DNA of 64,000 bases, taken from positions 186,001-250,000 of the forward strand of contig NC_003283.11 in NCBI RefSeq assembly GCF_000002985.6, written 5' to 3'. The position numbers and the translations under genes are program-made. The stretch's first letter is position 1. Each line of letters opens with the position of its first letter. This stretch comes from Caenorhabditis elegans. Its lineage: Eukaryota; Nematoda; Chromadorea; Rhabditida; Rhabditidae. Of this stretch, positions 48,669 through 59,846 are shown one piece after another. The notes under the pieces were generated by a model that saw nothing but the letters and a program-made list of their open reading frames with translations, made no database searches and was not told where the DNA came from.

Positions 48669-51080
48669 TTTTCTGAAAGATTGAATCGTGATGTTAACAT
48701 TGATTAGTTTTGAATTCGAGAGTAAAAAATAAAAATGAAAAGCGGGGCTAAAAAACTTAATAAATACCGAATATAACTTTACAACAATTTCATAGAAGTT
48801 TTCCAATTTTTTAAGACTATTTCTAAAAAATTTTGTCAAAAGTCAGAACGAGACGAATTTTGAATTCCAGCGCAAATGAACTACCTAGAACTCAGAACTT
48901 TGAAAGGGGTGGGTGGCAATTGCAGTTCGGCAAATCGGCAAATTGCCGGTTTCCCGATTTGATGGAAATTTTCGTTTCCGGCAATTTGTCGATTTGCCGT
49001 TTGCCAAACATCAATTTGCCGGAAGTTTTTAGAAGGATTTTTTATAAGCTGGAAACGTTAAAAATGTGCCCTTTTAAAATTTTTCCCGTTTTCTTTGTAT
49101 GATTTCATAGAATTTGCTTACTTTTCAAAATAGATGTAGGAATCTTCATAAGATGCGTACAATTTTGTCGATTAGAATTGAAATTCTAAAATTTTCAAAA
49201 AAAGGAGCAAAATCATAATGTGCCAAACATTTTTGGAAATTACTGTTTTTCCGGCAAATTCGGCAAAAAAGTTATTTGCCGGTTTCCCAATTGGCAGAAA
49301 TTTTAATTCCGGCAAGTTGCTAATATGCCGGAAATTTCAATTCGGGCAACTAGCCGTTTGCCTGAAATTTTGATTTTCGACAAATTGCCGGTTTGGCGGG
49401 AAAAATCAAACTTCTCAGAATCGATGAAAATGAAATGAAAAATGTTTAGAATCTTTTCCTAATAAAGACTCAAAATTTTTGTCTACGCTCAGTTACCCTG
49501 AAAAAATCAAATAGGCCTCAAAGGTAGTGAAAAAAATGCACTGAAACTATTTTGGATCAACTTTTTCTTTAGTTCGAGTGCTCGTAGGCAGTCGAAATGC
49601 CTCAAATATGTTCTATTAAAAAGCTCAAAATTTCAAAAATTTCAGGAAAAACTGTGACTAAAAATAAACAAGTCTCAGAAAAAGAAATATAATTTTTCTG
49701 AATAAAAAAAAATTATATACTCTAATTTAAAGGTTTTTGGAAAAAAAACTGTCTGAAAGTTTGGAAATGTATGATTTAAAAATTCATTATTGAAGTTAAA
49801 AAAAAGAAGAAATGACCAATAAAAATTGTAAAATAAAAGCAGAAAACATGATGAACAATAAAAAAACATAACCACCTCCCTTACCAATAAATGGATGACT
49901 ATCGAATACAATTTTTTGCGCGTCTTACAAATGTGCACACACTGACGATGACTCTAGCAATGGGGGAGGTCAACTTCCCAGGTCGCAAGTGAGACGGTCT
50001 ATATACACAAGAAGAATATGGGCAGTGGGGATTTAAACAAATACACTTTAATAGTCCAACATGACCGAATATAATATTTAAAAACTCCAATTAAACAAAA
50101 ATTAATCTTTCAGTCACAATTTTGGCACATTGTCAAGAAATTTTGAGAGTTGGAAACGTCTAGAATGTTTTTTTCCTTTAACTTCCTATAACTCACAGAA
50201 ATAATTAATTTTGGTCAAGTTTTTCCCCAGTTCTATTAATTATTATTATCGAGTTCTATTAACAAAATCGAAAAAAAAAATTTTAAAGAAATAAAATTAA
50301 AAAAAAAAAAAACATCGTGACGTACATTTTTGAACTTTTTGAAAATCATGACAGAAAATTTAGATCAGCATGTTTTCTTTTTTTAGCATGGCTTATCTAT
50401 TTGATATCCAATAGTATTAAACTCAATCATATATGTTCAAAAATTTAACATTTTACAGATTTTTTTGGAAAATTTTTTTTGAAGAAAAATTTAAAATGTT
50501 ATTCTCTTTTTATATAATAATCCAAAATTTTTATGATTTTATTTTCATGAAATTTGAGCTTCTATGGTAAAGTTACACGGCTCCATGCGCAGTGTATTTT
50601 TTTTTCTCTGTGACTTCAAAGGTGCGTGCATTTATGCGAAATCGTCTTTTCAAGAAATATATGTAGGTGAATAATTGAAATAAAGAGGCATGATTTATTA
50701 AATGAAAAATTAATTGGCAGAAATAGTATATAAGATATTTCTATGACTCGTAGACTTCCCAGATTGCTTGGCGAACATTTTTTGAAGATTCGGGTAGACA
50801 ACGGACACTTTTTTTGATGACGAAAAATGACGAAAAATGACGAAAAATAATAGAACAGAGATTTTTTTGGATTTTATAAATTTTCGGTTTTTTGTTGTTT
50901 TTTAATCAATTTTTAAAAATTCTTCGAATTATTTTGTCTGCTCTCCCATTGATTATCTGAAAAATATTGTTAAATTTTCAAATTTCTGTGTAATACCTGC
51001 CTGCCTACCAGAAAACCTACGCCTACATGCGTGCCGACATGAAGTAGGCTGTAGGCAGGCAGCTTAAATTCAACTTTAAC
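48669..51080. other. Intergenic between kinases B and C
   Basis: Contains the composite repeat at 48905-49395. At about 50590-50640 lies a relic resembling one end of the 171-bp MITE (CTTCAAAGGTGCGTGCATTT). The rest is AT-rich with no supported gene. Confidence 0.5.
48905..49395. repeat. GCCGG/TTTGCCGA composite repeat upstream of kinase B
   Basis: Same arms and core (GGAATCTTCATAAGATGCGT) as the other composite copies. It lies about 240 bp upstream of the kinase B start, on the promoter side. Confidence 0.7.
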
Positions 51081-52188
51081 TTACATGGAAGAATGACAGG
51101 CTCGTTTTGCCGGTTCCTCCTCGCTTTTGGGCACCACACGTTTTCCATAATTGTACCGGAACCATGGATCCGCTTCAATTTTCGCCATTGTTGCCCTTTT
51201 TTCGGGGTTCGCATGGAGAAGTTTGCGAAGAAGCGCCGTCGTTGGTCCGGAGATCACATTCCACAGGTTCGCCTTTTCGTCTTTTGCATTGATCCAGTTG
51301 CTGTAGGCCGCGTCTTTTCTGGAATTAAAATCTGATTTTTGGGCATTTCATGATGATGGCGTGCCGGGAGGCGCCTCTCAATTGCCCATTAACTCGTTTT
51401 TGTAAACCCTCTCTTGCCCCTTTACTCTCCCTTTTCCCCGCTCTTCGCCCGCATCGCTAGCAAGGTAAGCGGCTCCCAAAAACTCACTCTTTATTTGCAA
51501 CTTTCCAAGAGTGCTCCCCAACAAGCATCGTCATCAAAACGACTCCAGCCGACCAGATATCGACGGGTGGCCCCCGATAATCGTTCCCTGTGCAGACTTC
51601 TGGCGCTGCATAGGGCTTAGACCCGCAATCCTCGCTCAACATGATCTCCTCTCCATCCTTTCGGTATTTAGTTGCCAATCCGAAATCTGTGATCTTCAGA
51701 GTTCCTGGATCATCTTCGGACTCTGAATATACAAGAAGCAAGTTCTCGAGCTTGATGTCCCGATGCACAATTCCTTGCTCATGGATGAATTTGAGCCCTT
51801 TAATTAGCTGCTTGAAATAGGAATGTGCATCTTTTCTGGAGAACTTTTCCTGCTCTTTAAGTTCATCGAAAAGATCCCCTCCATCGGCGTACTCCATTAC
51901 CAAACTGTAGAACTTGGGGGTTTCGATCATTTTCATCATTTGGATCACATTTTCGTGTCCAATCTTTGACAGTCTCCTATGAATTTTGTACTCCTTTTGG
52001 ACAGCTGTCAGGTTTTTCCGAGATTTCCCAGAAACTGCGACTTCCTTAACAGCAACCTTGACCGAGGGATTCCTGGTGAGCTCGCAGAGGTGCACCTGCC
52101 CAAAAGATCCTTTACATAGATGCTCGACCACTTTGTACTCCTTTCGGGGTCGAGAGGTAGGAGTTGAGGTAATAGGAATAGCAGACAT
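51081..52188 (-). CDS. CHK1-like Ser/Thr protein kinase C, 312 aa
   Basis: Two exons, 52188-51488 and 51318-51081 (939 nt). The active-site set is present: VAVKEV, HRDIKLEN, TDFGLATKY, YAAPEV, and DIWSAGVVL. The first Gly of the P-loop is Cys25 (CKGSFG). Like kinase B it lacks the pre-DFG intron and has an acidic linker (SESEDDPGT) there. The C-lobe end (SNWINAKDEKANLW, then PWFRYNYG) aligns with the last exons of the paralogues. I take the stop at TAA 51083-51081. A possible donor overlaps it, but the best downstream acceptor leads straight to another stop. An acceptor (TTTTTAG) ends four bases before the ATG. Confidence 0.87.
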
Positions 52189-52962
52189 TGTTCTAAAAAT
52201 AAAAATTTTAAAGAGATACTTTTAAAATTGAAAAAGTTGAACAATAAGAAAATGGTTCAGAATTATAAAAGTTGCAAATTTTGGGGAAAGATTGCAAAAA
52301 AATTCAAAAAAATCGCTAAAAAGTAGTTCTGAAAAAAGTAAAAAGTCGTCCAAGAAATTTCAAAAGTTTGACAGAAAGTTGTAAAAGTTCGACAAATGGT
52401 TACAAAAGTTATAAATACTAAACGTCGCAAAAGTTTGACATCAAACTTTAAAAATTTTCCGACAAGTGGCAAAATCAAAAATTAAAAAAAAAAGGCCAAG
52501 AAGTTAAAAAAATTTGCCGAGAAATGGCAAAAGCTTGTCTAAAACTGCAAAAGTTTGCCGAAAAGCCGCAGAAGATCGCCAAGGGGTTACAAAAGTTCAA
52601 CGCCTGCGAAAAATGCGACTAAAAAGTTACAAAAGTCTGACAGAAAGTTGTAAACGTCTACCAAAAAAATTTCAAAAGTTCCATGTCCGGTTGCAAAAGT
52701 TCTAGTTTGCAAAAAAAAAGAAGCCAAAATTTGAAGGAGTTACAATACAACCTGCAATTTGGCAACTGAATTGGGCAACCTGTTCACCCAACAAATAGGG
52801 TCAGGAGTAGCTGTAGCATATAACATTTCCAGGCGCATTTTATCGATTTATTTTGCACAAAATGAGCGTCGTCTAAGTATCGGGAAGAATAGGTCAAAAG
52901 ATCCAACAGGGTAATGTTTTTATTGATTGAACACGCATTTATTCCTACGTATTATAAAAAAA
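52189..52962. other. Intergenic between kinases C and D
   Basis: AT-rich, with many short CAAAAGTT(T)G(A/C)C words (52260-52700) that look like an irregular simple repeat. No gene is seen. Confidence 0.5.
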
Positions 52963-54356
52963 TTAAATAGAGACATTAAGATCTTTGAGTAGATTTTCAA
53001 AGTTCAAAATAGGCTTTGAAGACGTTTGTGATTCCTGACGGTACTGAGCTTGGCTGAAAATATTGCGACTTATTAATTGGATAAAATTTCACATTCTCAC
53101 CTTCCGTTCTCCTTATTCTCAGCGTCCACCTCCTCACCATATATGAACCACGGATCTTCTTCAATCATACTAATAGTCGCTCTTAACTCAGCCTGGAGAA
53201 GGATTTTTCGAAGAAGGGATATCACTTGTTGGCTCATCCGGCTCCATGCTCCTTTTCTGCCATTTCTACGGAAACTGCAGTACCGGGATTGGAAAATGTC
53301 GAAGCTGAAATTTTTAAAAGCTCGAAAAATTTCTGGAAAAAAATTTAGGGCAGCTCGAATTTTTGCAAATATTTCTGGATTTTCTTTAAATTTTTGCAAT
53401 TTTCAATTTTCTCTCCCCCAGCCCTGCCTAAGCCTGAGCCTAAGCCTACGCCTAAGACTGAGCCTAAGCCTAAGCCCACCAACTTACTGGTCAGCCTGCT
53501 CCCATGGCACAGCTCCAGCTATCATGGCGATGAGCACCACTCCAGCCGACCAAATATCCACTGCTGGACCGCGATAGTCTATTCCAGTTAATACTTCAGG
53601 TGCAATGTACGGTGGGGATCCACAATACGCGTTCAGCATCTGTTCTGCTCCATTGAAACGGTGCATAGTTGCGAAGCCAAAATCCGCGATTTTTAGAATG
53701 CCTGAAAATTTTCAAAGGTCTCAGCAGTAGGCAGTCTCATTGCCTACATGCCTATGTGCCTGCCTACTGCCTGCATTTTGACGTAGCAAATGCATCTTAT
53801 CTGCTGACCAATCAGCGAGCACGTTCTTTGATTGCTTGGTAGGCAAGGCTGATTGATGATTGGTTAAAAAAGACTAACCTGACTTGGTAAGGAGCAAGTT
53901 CTCTGGCTTGATGTCCCGATGAGTCACACCTTCCTCATGAATAAATCTGAGCCCATCAATTAGCTGTTTGAAATATCGATGAGCTTCATCTGAGCCCAGT
54001 CCTCCGTGTTGGTTAATTTTTTCAAAAAGGTCTCCCCCATCAGCATAGCTCAAAATCAACTGATAGTTTTCTGGATTTGTACGAATTTCGAAGAGATGGA
54101 TCATATTTAAATGCCGACTTTTAGAGAGACGCTTCTGTATGGAGCACTCTCTTTTGATGCTCTCCATGAAGCACTCATCTTTCCCAACTATGGAAATTTC
54201 CTTCATTGCAAACATCTTATTAGGTGTGCCGACCTTTGCGACGAGGACAACCTCCGCAAAGGATCCTTCTCCAAGGTTCTCAATGAATTCGTAGGAATCT
54301 TTTGATTTCTTCTTGGTAGATAAAAATTGTTTGCAGGTGGACATGTTGGAAGTCAT
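52963..54356 (-). CDS. CHK1-like Ser/Thr protein kinase D, 328 aa
   Basis: Exons 54356-53879, 53701-53488, 53304-53101, 53053-52963 (987 nt). GEGSFA has Ala34 at the third glycine position. [21 protein letters not shown] and IAPEV are present, so the kinase is predicted active. The middle exon is 214 nt in the same phases as in A and E. The last exon (30 codons, Gln/Ser-rich) is reached by a GTGAGA donor that overlaps a possible stop at 53099-53097, as in kinase A. An intron holds TTAGGC-like repeats. The 5' acceptor TTTCAG ends four bases before the ATG. Upstream lies a 0.7-kb ACTGTAG-type minisatellite. Confidence 0.86.
53402..53485. repeat. Interstitial telomere-like repeat (GCCTAA)n
   Basis: GCCTAAGCCTGAGCCTAAGC-type units lie within kinase D intron 2, ending a few bases before the donor of exon 2. 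Confidence 0.8.
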
Positions 54357-55431
54357 TTATTCTGAAACTTGGAACATAAATAAAGAAAAACAACGAAGAC
54401 GGGGGAAAACAAGTGTGACGCATACCCAATGCATAGCAGGTGCAGATTATTTATCGACTGATGTTCTTGACAGAGGTGAACATTAATATGGCGTCATATG
54501 ATGGCAGGCGGTGTATCGGGAAAAGTGGGGTCAACGATGTAATGAGAATCCATAAATAGTTGTAATAGGGCTGTAGGGTTAATGTGGATACGACAAAAGT
54601 ACAGTAGGATTACGGTGGATTTGATGGGAGTACTGTAAAGTTACTGTCGCTATGGTAGGAGTACTGTAGGGTTACTGTGAATATGGCAGGAGTACTGTAG
54701 GGTTATTTCTGGATTTGTAAGAAGTACTGTAGGGTTACTGCGGATTTGGTAGAAGTACTATAGGGTTACTATTTATATTGCAGGAGTACTGTAGGATTAC
54801 TGTGGGTTTGATAGGAGTACTGTAGGGTTCCTGTGAAATTGATAGGATTGCTTTAGGATTACCGTGGTTATGGCAGGAGTACTGTTAAGTTACTGTCGCT
54901 ATGAGAAAAGTGCTGTAGGGTTACTGTGAATTTGGTAGAAGTACTGTAGGCTTATTGTGGGTATGGCTGGATTACTGTACCGACACTGTCAGTCTGGTAG
55001 GATTACTGTAGGGTTACTGTGGGCATGACAAAAACTGTTTGGCTACTGCGAATATGGCAAGAGTTCTGTTGGGTTACTGTGGAAATGACAGAAGTACTGC
55101 AGGGTTATTATTAATACGATAGGTAGCGTTTCTGTACGGTAGCATTACTGCAAATGTGACAGTACTGTAGGGCTACTGTTGATTTGACAAGAGTACTGTA
55201 GGGTTGCTATTAATACGAAAGGTGTACTGTAACGTTACTGCAAATGTGGAAGGAGTACTGTAGGGTTGCTGTGGATATTTTACTGTAACAGCTAGGTTTA
55301 AAATAGGACTGAAGACAACAAAACCTCTCTTTAAATGAATTTATTAAAAATGGTGTAATTTTCAATCATCAAAACTTGAAAATTCTTACTTCTAAATTTA
55401 ATCTAAAAATTCAGAAAAATACAAAAAAAAT
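54357..55431. other. Kinase D upstream region with minisatellite
   Basis: About 200 bp of unique 5' flank, then the ACTGTAG minisatellite (54561-55292), then the 3' flank of the SnoaL-like gene. Confidence 0.5.
54561..55292. repeat. ACTGTAGGGTTACTGTGG minisatellite
   Basis: More than 20 imperfect units of about 25-40 bp, each carrying GTACTGTAGGGTTACTGT plus a variable spacer such as GGATTTGGTAG, fill this gene-free stretch upstream of kinase D. Shorter tracts of the same words are at about 25050-25370 and 41790-41940. Confidence 0.85.
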
Positions 55432-56566
55432 CTATGGAGTAACTTCGTATTCTTCATGATAAACCAAGTGCTTATCCCCGTCCTTCTTCCAGATTTGCAC
55501 GAACGTTCCCTTCATAGTTCCAGCTTTTTCCGTTTCACTGGAGAAATTCCCGCTGGTAATGAGATAGTCACCAGCTCCCTCATATTTTTGATTCGAGAAT
55601 GAGCCAACGGATTTTCCGGTCGCTTCAGCGAATTTGGTGAATTCTGCTTTTAAGGCTGAAATTTTGATTGATTTTTAGTACTCTGGCTGTTGTTTTGTTT
55701 TTTAAGTTTTCGCTTGATTTTACTACTTTTCCTGTTTTCAGTTCAATTCAGAAATGAGAAGCAGACGCTAAAGACACGCAGGTCTCAGAGCAGGTCGCCT
55801 TTAAGGCAGGCAGGTATGTTTGCAACCCACCATCTTTTCCATACGTCGCTCCTTTCCCGTTTTGCACTATAACTCCATTTGGATGATAAAACGAGGCCAC
55901 AGTATCCCAGTCTGCATTGTTTACCGCTTTACTATAGGCTTCAAATTGCGGTTTCAAGGCGGCTTCGGCATCTGGAAATGTGCGGGCTGTGAAAAGTTAT
56001 AGTCTAAATTGATAAAAATGCGAAAAATTTTGCATTCACCAAATTTCTTATGAATATTCTTCTGTTTTGTATTTGCAGAAACTTTTCAAATGGATGAAAT
56101 CCTTGAGAATAAAATCCTTGAGAAAACGAAAATAAGAAATTTATCAGCAGCCGACATCAATCGAGGCCGCTAAATTATTTATGTCGCTTATCAATTTTAG
56201 TAGAAAGGTGTTAAGTGAAAGTTCTCTAGGAAATTGAAAAATTAGCTGAAACGATGAGAAGTGCCCTAAAAGTGAAAAAAAACTTTGGCGGGAGATTCAA
56301 ATTTTCTGAGAAAAACATCTTGGCGGGAAATTCAGAATTTTCTAGAATAACTGAAAAGTGTTAGAACTTTCTAGAGAAATCTGAAAACTTCTAGCACGTT
56401 TTTAAAGAAAAACTGGAAACTTTTAGAACTTTCTAAACAATTTAGAAAGTCCTCGAATTTTCTAGAAAAATTGAAAACTCATAAAAATTTCTAGAAAACC
56501 TGAACACCTGGTATATAACAGTTTTCAACACTAAACGAGACTCTCACCTCCAGCAGTATAGGACAT
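55432..56566 (-). CDS. Small SnoaL/DUF4440-like (NTF2-fold) protein, 132 aa
   Basis: Three exons, 56566-56548, 55986-55831 and 55655-55432 (399 nt), joined in phase 1 at both introns. The product starts MSYTAG and contains an amphipathic helix (KPQFEAYSKAVNNADWD), the SFYHPNGVIVQNGKG strand region, and an end rich in beta strands (GTFVQIWKKDGDKHLVYHEE). This is the layout of SnoaL/DUF4440 NTF2-fold proteins; worms have many small cytosolic members of unknown function. No signal peptide or membrane segment is seen. The gene sits between kinase D and kinase E on the same strand. Function cannot be stated. Confidence 0.82.
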
Positions 56567-57760
56567 CCTTTTCGAAACCACTCCAGAAAATCAAAAGTCC
56601 AAGAGGAAGAGTTTGTGCAATCTATCCCTCCTCCATCTCTTATATACCGGCACCATTGTGTATCACAAAAAGCACAAGGTACACTAGAGTCTCGTCAAAA
56701 ATTTTGTTAAAACAATAATATCTGCTTCTCCGTAAAGCACATTTTTTGAAAGACACAAAACACACATCGAGTCAGGTGGGAGTTCACAATGGGAGGAACA
56801 GTTTGAAATTGGAAATTTCAAAAACGAAATTGGCACAGTAATTCAGAACCTACTTGAATGGCAGAAATGCCTACTTTATGCCTGCCTACGTGCCTAATTG
56901 TACCTGTCAAATAATGACAATTGAAAAACAACGTGAAGTCCTTTTTGCAATTCAAAAAATCTTTCCAAAAAAACATTTAAAAATTTTCAAAACTTTTCCA
57001 CGCTTATCACCACGTAAAATTTGGCCACGCATGCCCCTTCAATGCAGAAAAAAATTCGAAAGCTTTCTCATAACAAGATTTGTATTACGAAAAATCGACG
57101 GGATCAATTTATTTCTCGATTCTTTTCAACGTTCGATGAGTTTCTTAGCAGAGATTCATGGCTTGGCCCAACTATTGGTAATGGTTTTTACTCTCGCCGG
57201 TGAGTTAAGTTTTCTGCAGGAATTTTTCTAGCGCTGAGGCAAGCGCAGTTTCAAGGACTAGCGCCTGCCTCTGACCTGCACGCCTCACGCCAACCTCTCG
57301 CATCATTTGTGCTCTATGACGAATTTGAAAGGCGTGGTGTTCACACCACATAGTGCGAAAGGTACTTCGTTTGCCGCGTCCGACAGGTTTCGGCTTACTA
57401 TACACTATATAGGAGGCGCGGCTCGTGACGCGAACGGCGGGCGCGGCAGGCGTTTTGCATTTTTAAAACCTTTATGACGCAAGCCTCGTCCACCTTTCTA
57501 GAGACTTCTTCCACCATTCTAGCGCACTGTGGAACCTGTCTAGCGCAAATCTTGATCTCAACTCTTTGCCGCACTTTAAGACATTTTAGCAAAGCTTTCA
57601 ACTTTCGTTTTCTGGGGGACTGCTTTAAATTCTACCGTATTGTCTCATCTTTCTAGCGCACGCAATTTTCACGTGAATTTTAGAACCGGGGTATTTTTGC
57701 TGGAAAAACCCTAAACCCTATAAAAGTATTTAAACCGATCTTTACAATTCAATTTTTCAG
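56567..57760. other. Region between SnoaL-like gene and Lys/Glu-rich ORF
   Basis: The left part is the SnoaL-like gene promoter. A GC-richer stretch at about 57230-57460 contains TAGCGC and GGCGCG words of repeat character. The frame 56854-57231 (+) shows no domain or splice logic. The 5' exon of the Lys/Glu-rich gene may lie here. Confidence 0.45.
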
Positions 57761-58341
57761 TTACTGCCCATCTCTGTGGTAAGAAGAAAAACAAGAAGAA
57801 GGAGGACAAGACAAAAGCCATGTCGGCTATCAAAATGACCACCACAATGGGTACTACAGCTAACATGCATCCAGCAGAGCCTGTAGTCGAGAAAAAAGAG
57901 GAGCCGAAGGAGAAAGTTCCAGAGAAAAAGGAGGAGGAGAAGAAGGAAACCACGAAGAAGGAAGATGTTAAGGAGGAGAAGAAGGAAGAGGAGAAGAAGG
58001 AAGAGGAGAAAAAGGAGGAAAAGAAAGAAGATGAGAAGAAGAATAGTGGAAATGATAAAAAGGAGAAGGATGACGGAGGAAAGAAGGACGAGGGAGGAAA
58101 GAAGGAGGAGGCCAAGGAGGAGAAAAAGGAATAAGCTAAGGAAGGAGAGAAGAAGGATGAGGAGCCGAAGCCAAAGAAGGAGATTGTGCCGGAAGTTCAG
58201 AAGTATACTTCCAAGGAGAAGGCGATTGCTGAAGGCGTCAAGAAGAAGAAGACGGACTATCCGACTATGGAGGATGTTCCGAGTGATTGGGAGAGTGAGA
58301 AGAAAAAGAAGAAGAAGACGGAGGCGGATGATAAGGAATGA
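57761..58341 (+). pseudogene. Lys/Glu-rich protein gene interrupted by an in-frame TAA (or short truncated gene)
   Basis: After an acceptor (TTTTTCAG ending 57760) an open frame runs through a CGKKKNKKK segment, the Met at 57820 and a long KKEE-rich low-complexity stretch to TAA 58132-58134. The same frame then continues without a break for 68 more codons to TGA 58339-58341. The second part contains non-repetitive sequence (YTSKEKAIAEG, then DYPTMEDVPSDWES) that looks conserved-type and not random. I see no intron that could remove the stop: no GT lies close before it. So this is a pseudogene, a strain-specific nonsense allele, or a readthrough case. The 5' exon was not found. Family not recognised. 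It is the only + strand gene-like unit in the kinase block. Confidence 0.6.
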
Positions 58342-58490
58342 TTTATTCAAAAAGTGCCCTCTCTCTATTTTTTTGTGTGTATTGTGAAATTATGTATGTA
58401 TAAGAGGATGAATATTTATTATTGGGATGGTTAAGAATTATTAAAATTTATAATATTAGACTTCAGATTTTCGATTTTCGGTCTCAAATT

Positions 58491-59846
58491 TCAGATTTCC
58501 TGCCACAAAAAGAAGCAGCCTGGCAGATTGTCATCATCATCTACCTCGTCATTTTCAACGTCGCCAAACAGATACCACGCACTTGATTGAATTTCCTCGA
58601 TTGTTGCTCGATTCTCTGAACCTGGAGAAAGCATTTTCCAGAGCAGTTTCTTGGCTCGGCAGCTGAGCTCATTCCACGCGTCGATATGGGCGACCCGGTT
58701 TTTCATCCAGAAGAAGTAGCGCTTGTTTGTCCTAAAATTAAATATGCATTTTTTTGGGCTCTGAATTTTTATTTGAATGGGTTTTAACTTGCCTACATAC
58801 CTGCATGGGACCTGCCTACATACCTGTATGGGACCTGCCCACATACCTGCATGGGACCTGCCTACATACCTGTATGGGACCTGCCCACATACCTGCCTAA
58901 ATGAATGCCTATTTCCTGCTCTATATTCTAGCGATACCTAGGCAGTCGTGTAGGCAGAAGGCAGGCGTTTATGTGTTTCTAGACAAGTTCATAATCCCAA
59001 CTTACATGCACGGAAACTCCCATGGCAGTTGTCGAGTCAACATCGCCAGAAGCACAACTCCAGCCGACCAAATATCGATTTGTGGCCCTCGATACTGGGC
59101 TCCAGTGTAAATTTCTGGAGCAACGTACTCCACTGAACCGCAACGTTGCTCGAAAATCAGCTCCGCTCCTTTGTAGCGATACCATGTGGCGAGCCCGAAA
59201 TCGGCGATTTTTAGGTGTCCTGAAAATGTTGGATAATGAAATGGAATTTGCAATTTTTTGAGGTATCGCATATGTACTTATGTATGCCACCGTCAGCCCC
59301 GCCTTAGACTAAGCTTAAACTTAAGCTAAAAAAACTAAACCTCAGCCTACGCATTTCCGACTTACCCGAGTGGGTGAGCATTAGGTTTTCTGGCTTGATG
59401 TCCCGATGCGCCACATCTCTACAATGAAGAAACTTGAGCCCATTCACAAGTTGCTTGAAATAACTATGTGCTTCTTCTAGTGAAAATGAACAGCCTGAGG
59501 TGATCTTCTCATAAAGATCGCCTCCATCCGCGTACTCCAAAAACATGTAGCAGAATTGGGCATCGGACTCCTTCCCAAGCACCTGAATCACATTTTCATG
59601 CCCCGTGAGAGATTCCTGAATCGTGATCTCCTTTCTGATGGCGTCTATGTACTCCCGATCCTGTCCAGTGATTACAATCCGCTTCAGTGCGGCCAGCATT
59701 TCAGGATATCGCCGATTCGATACTAGAGCCACCTGCCCGAAGGATCCCTGGCCCAGAGGTTTCAGCACTTCGTACGGGCGGTCTGGATGATTGGCTAGTA
59801 CTGATAATGGTGAGATTGGTGGTGGGACAACTTGCAAATAAGCCAT
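58491..59846 (-). CDS. CHK1-like Ser/Thr protein kinase E, 311 aa
   Basis: Exons 59846-59366, 59219-59006, 58731-58491 (936 nt). The P-loop GQGSFG (aa 32-37) is canonical; K55 in [23 protein letters not shown] and VAPEI follow. The 214-nt middle exon and the phase-1 intron just before the DFG exon match kinases A and D. The C-terminus is short and acidic (ENDEVDDDDN) and ends soon after the kinase fold, without the extra last exon. An acceptor (TTTTGCAG) ends three bases before the ATG. Intron 2 contains a 23-bp tandem repeat. It is the most upstream of the five, which are transcribed toward lower coordinates. Confidence 0.87.
58791..58898. repeat. 23-bp tandem repeat, about 4.6 units, kinase E intron 2
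   Basis: The unit is GCCTACATACCTG then CATGGGACCT or TATGGGACCT. C/T variants alternate between units, so the effective period is 46 bp. Confidence 0.85.

Noticed and set aside
47370-49395. Regular GCCGATTTGCCGG repeats as a possible CRISPR array
   Set aside because: Unit length and spacing are irregular, spacers are not unique and the context is a nematode genome.
50906-50956. Additional last exon for kinase C through a GTAAGT donor at 51084
   Set aside because: The acceptor near 50957 would give ATA followed at once by TAA, so it adds nothing. The simple stop at 51083-51081 is preferred.
56854-57231. 125-codon frame on the + strand
   Set aside because: No recognisable domain, repeat-like surroundings and no supporting splice sites.
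58132-58134. Stop-codon recoding as the preferred explanation of the interrupted Lys/Glu-rich gene
   Set aside because: TAA is the least leaky stop and no stem-loop or readthrough context is evident, so mutation is more likely; kept only as an alternative.
57711-58350. Long Leu/Ser/Phe-rich frames on the minus strand
   Set aside because: They are antisense shadows of the Lys/Glu-rich (GAG/AAG) repeat on the + strand.
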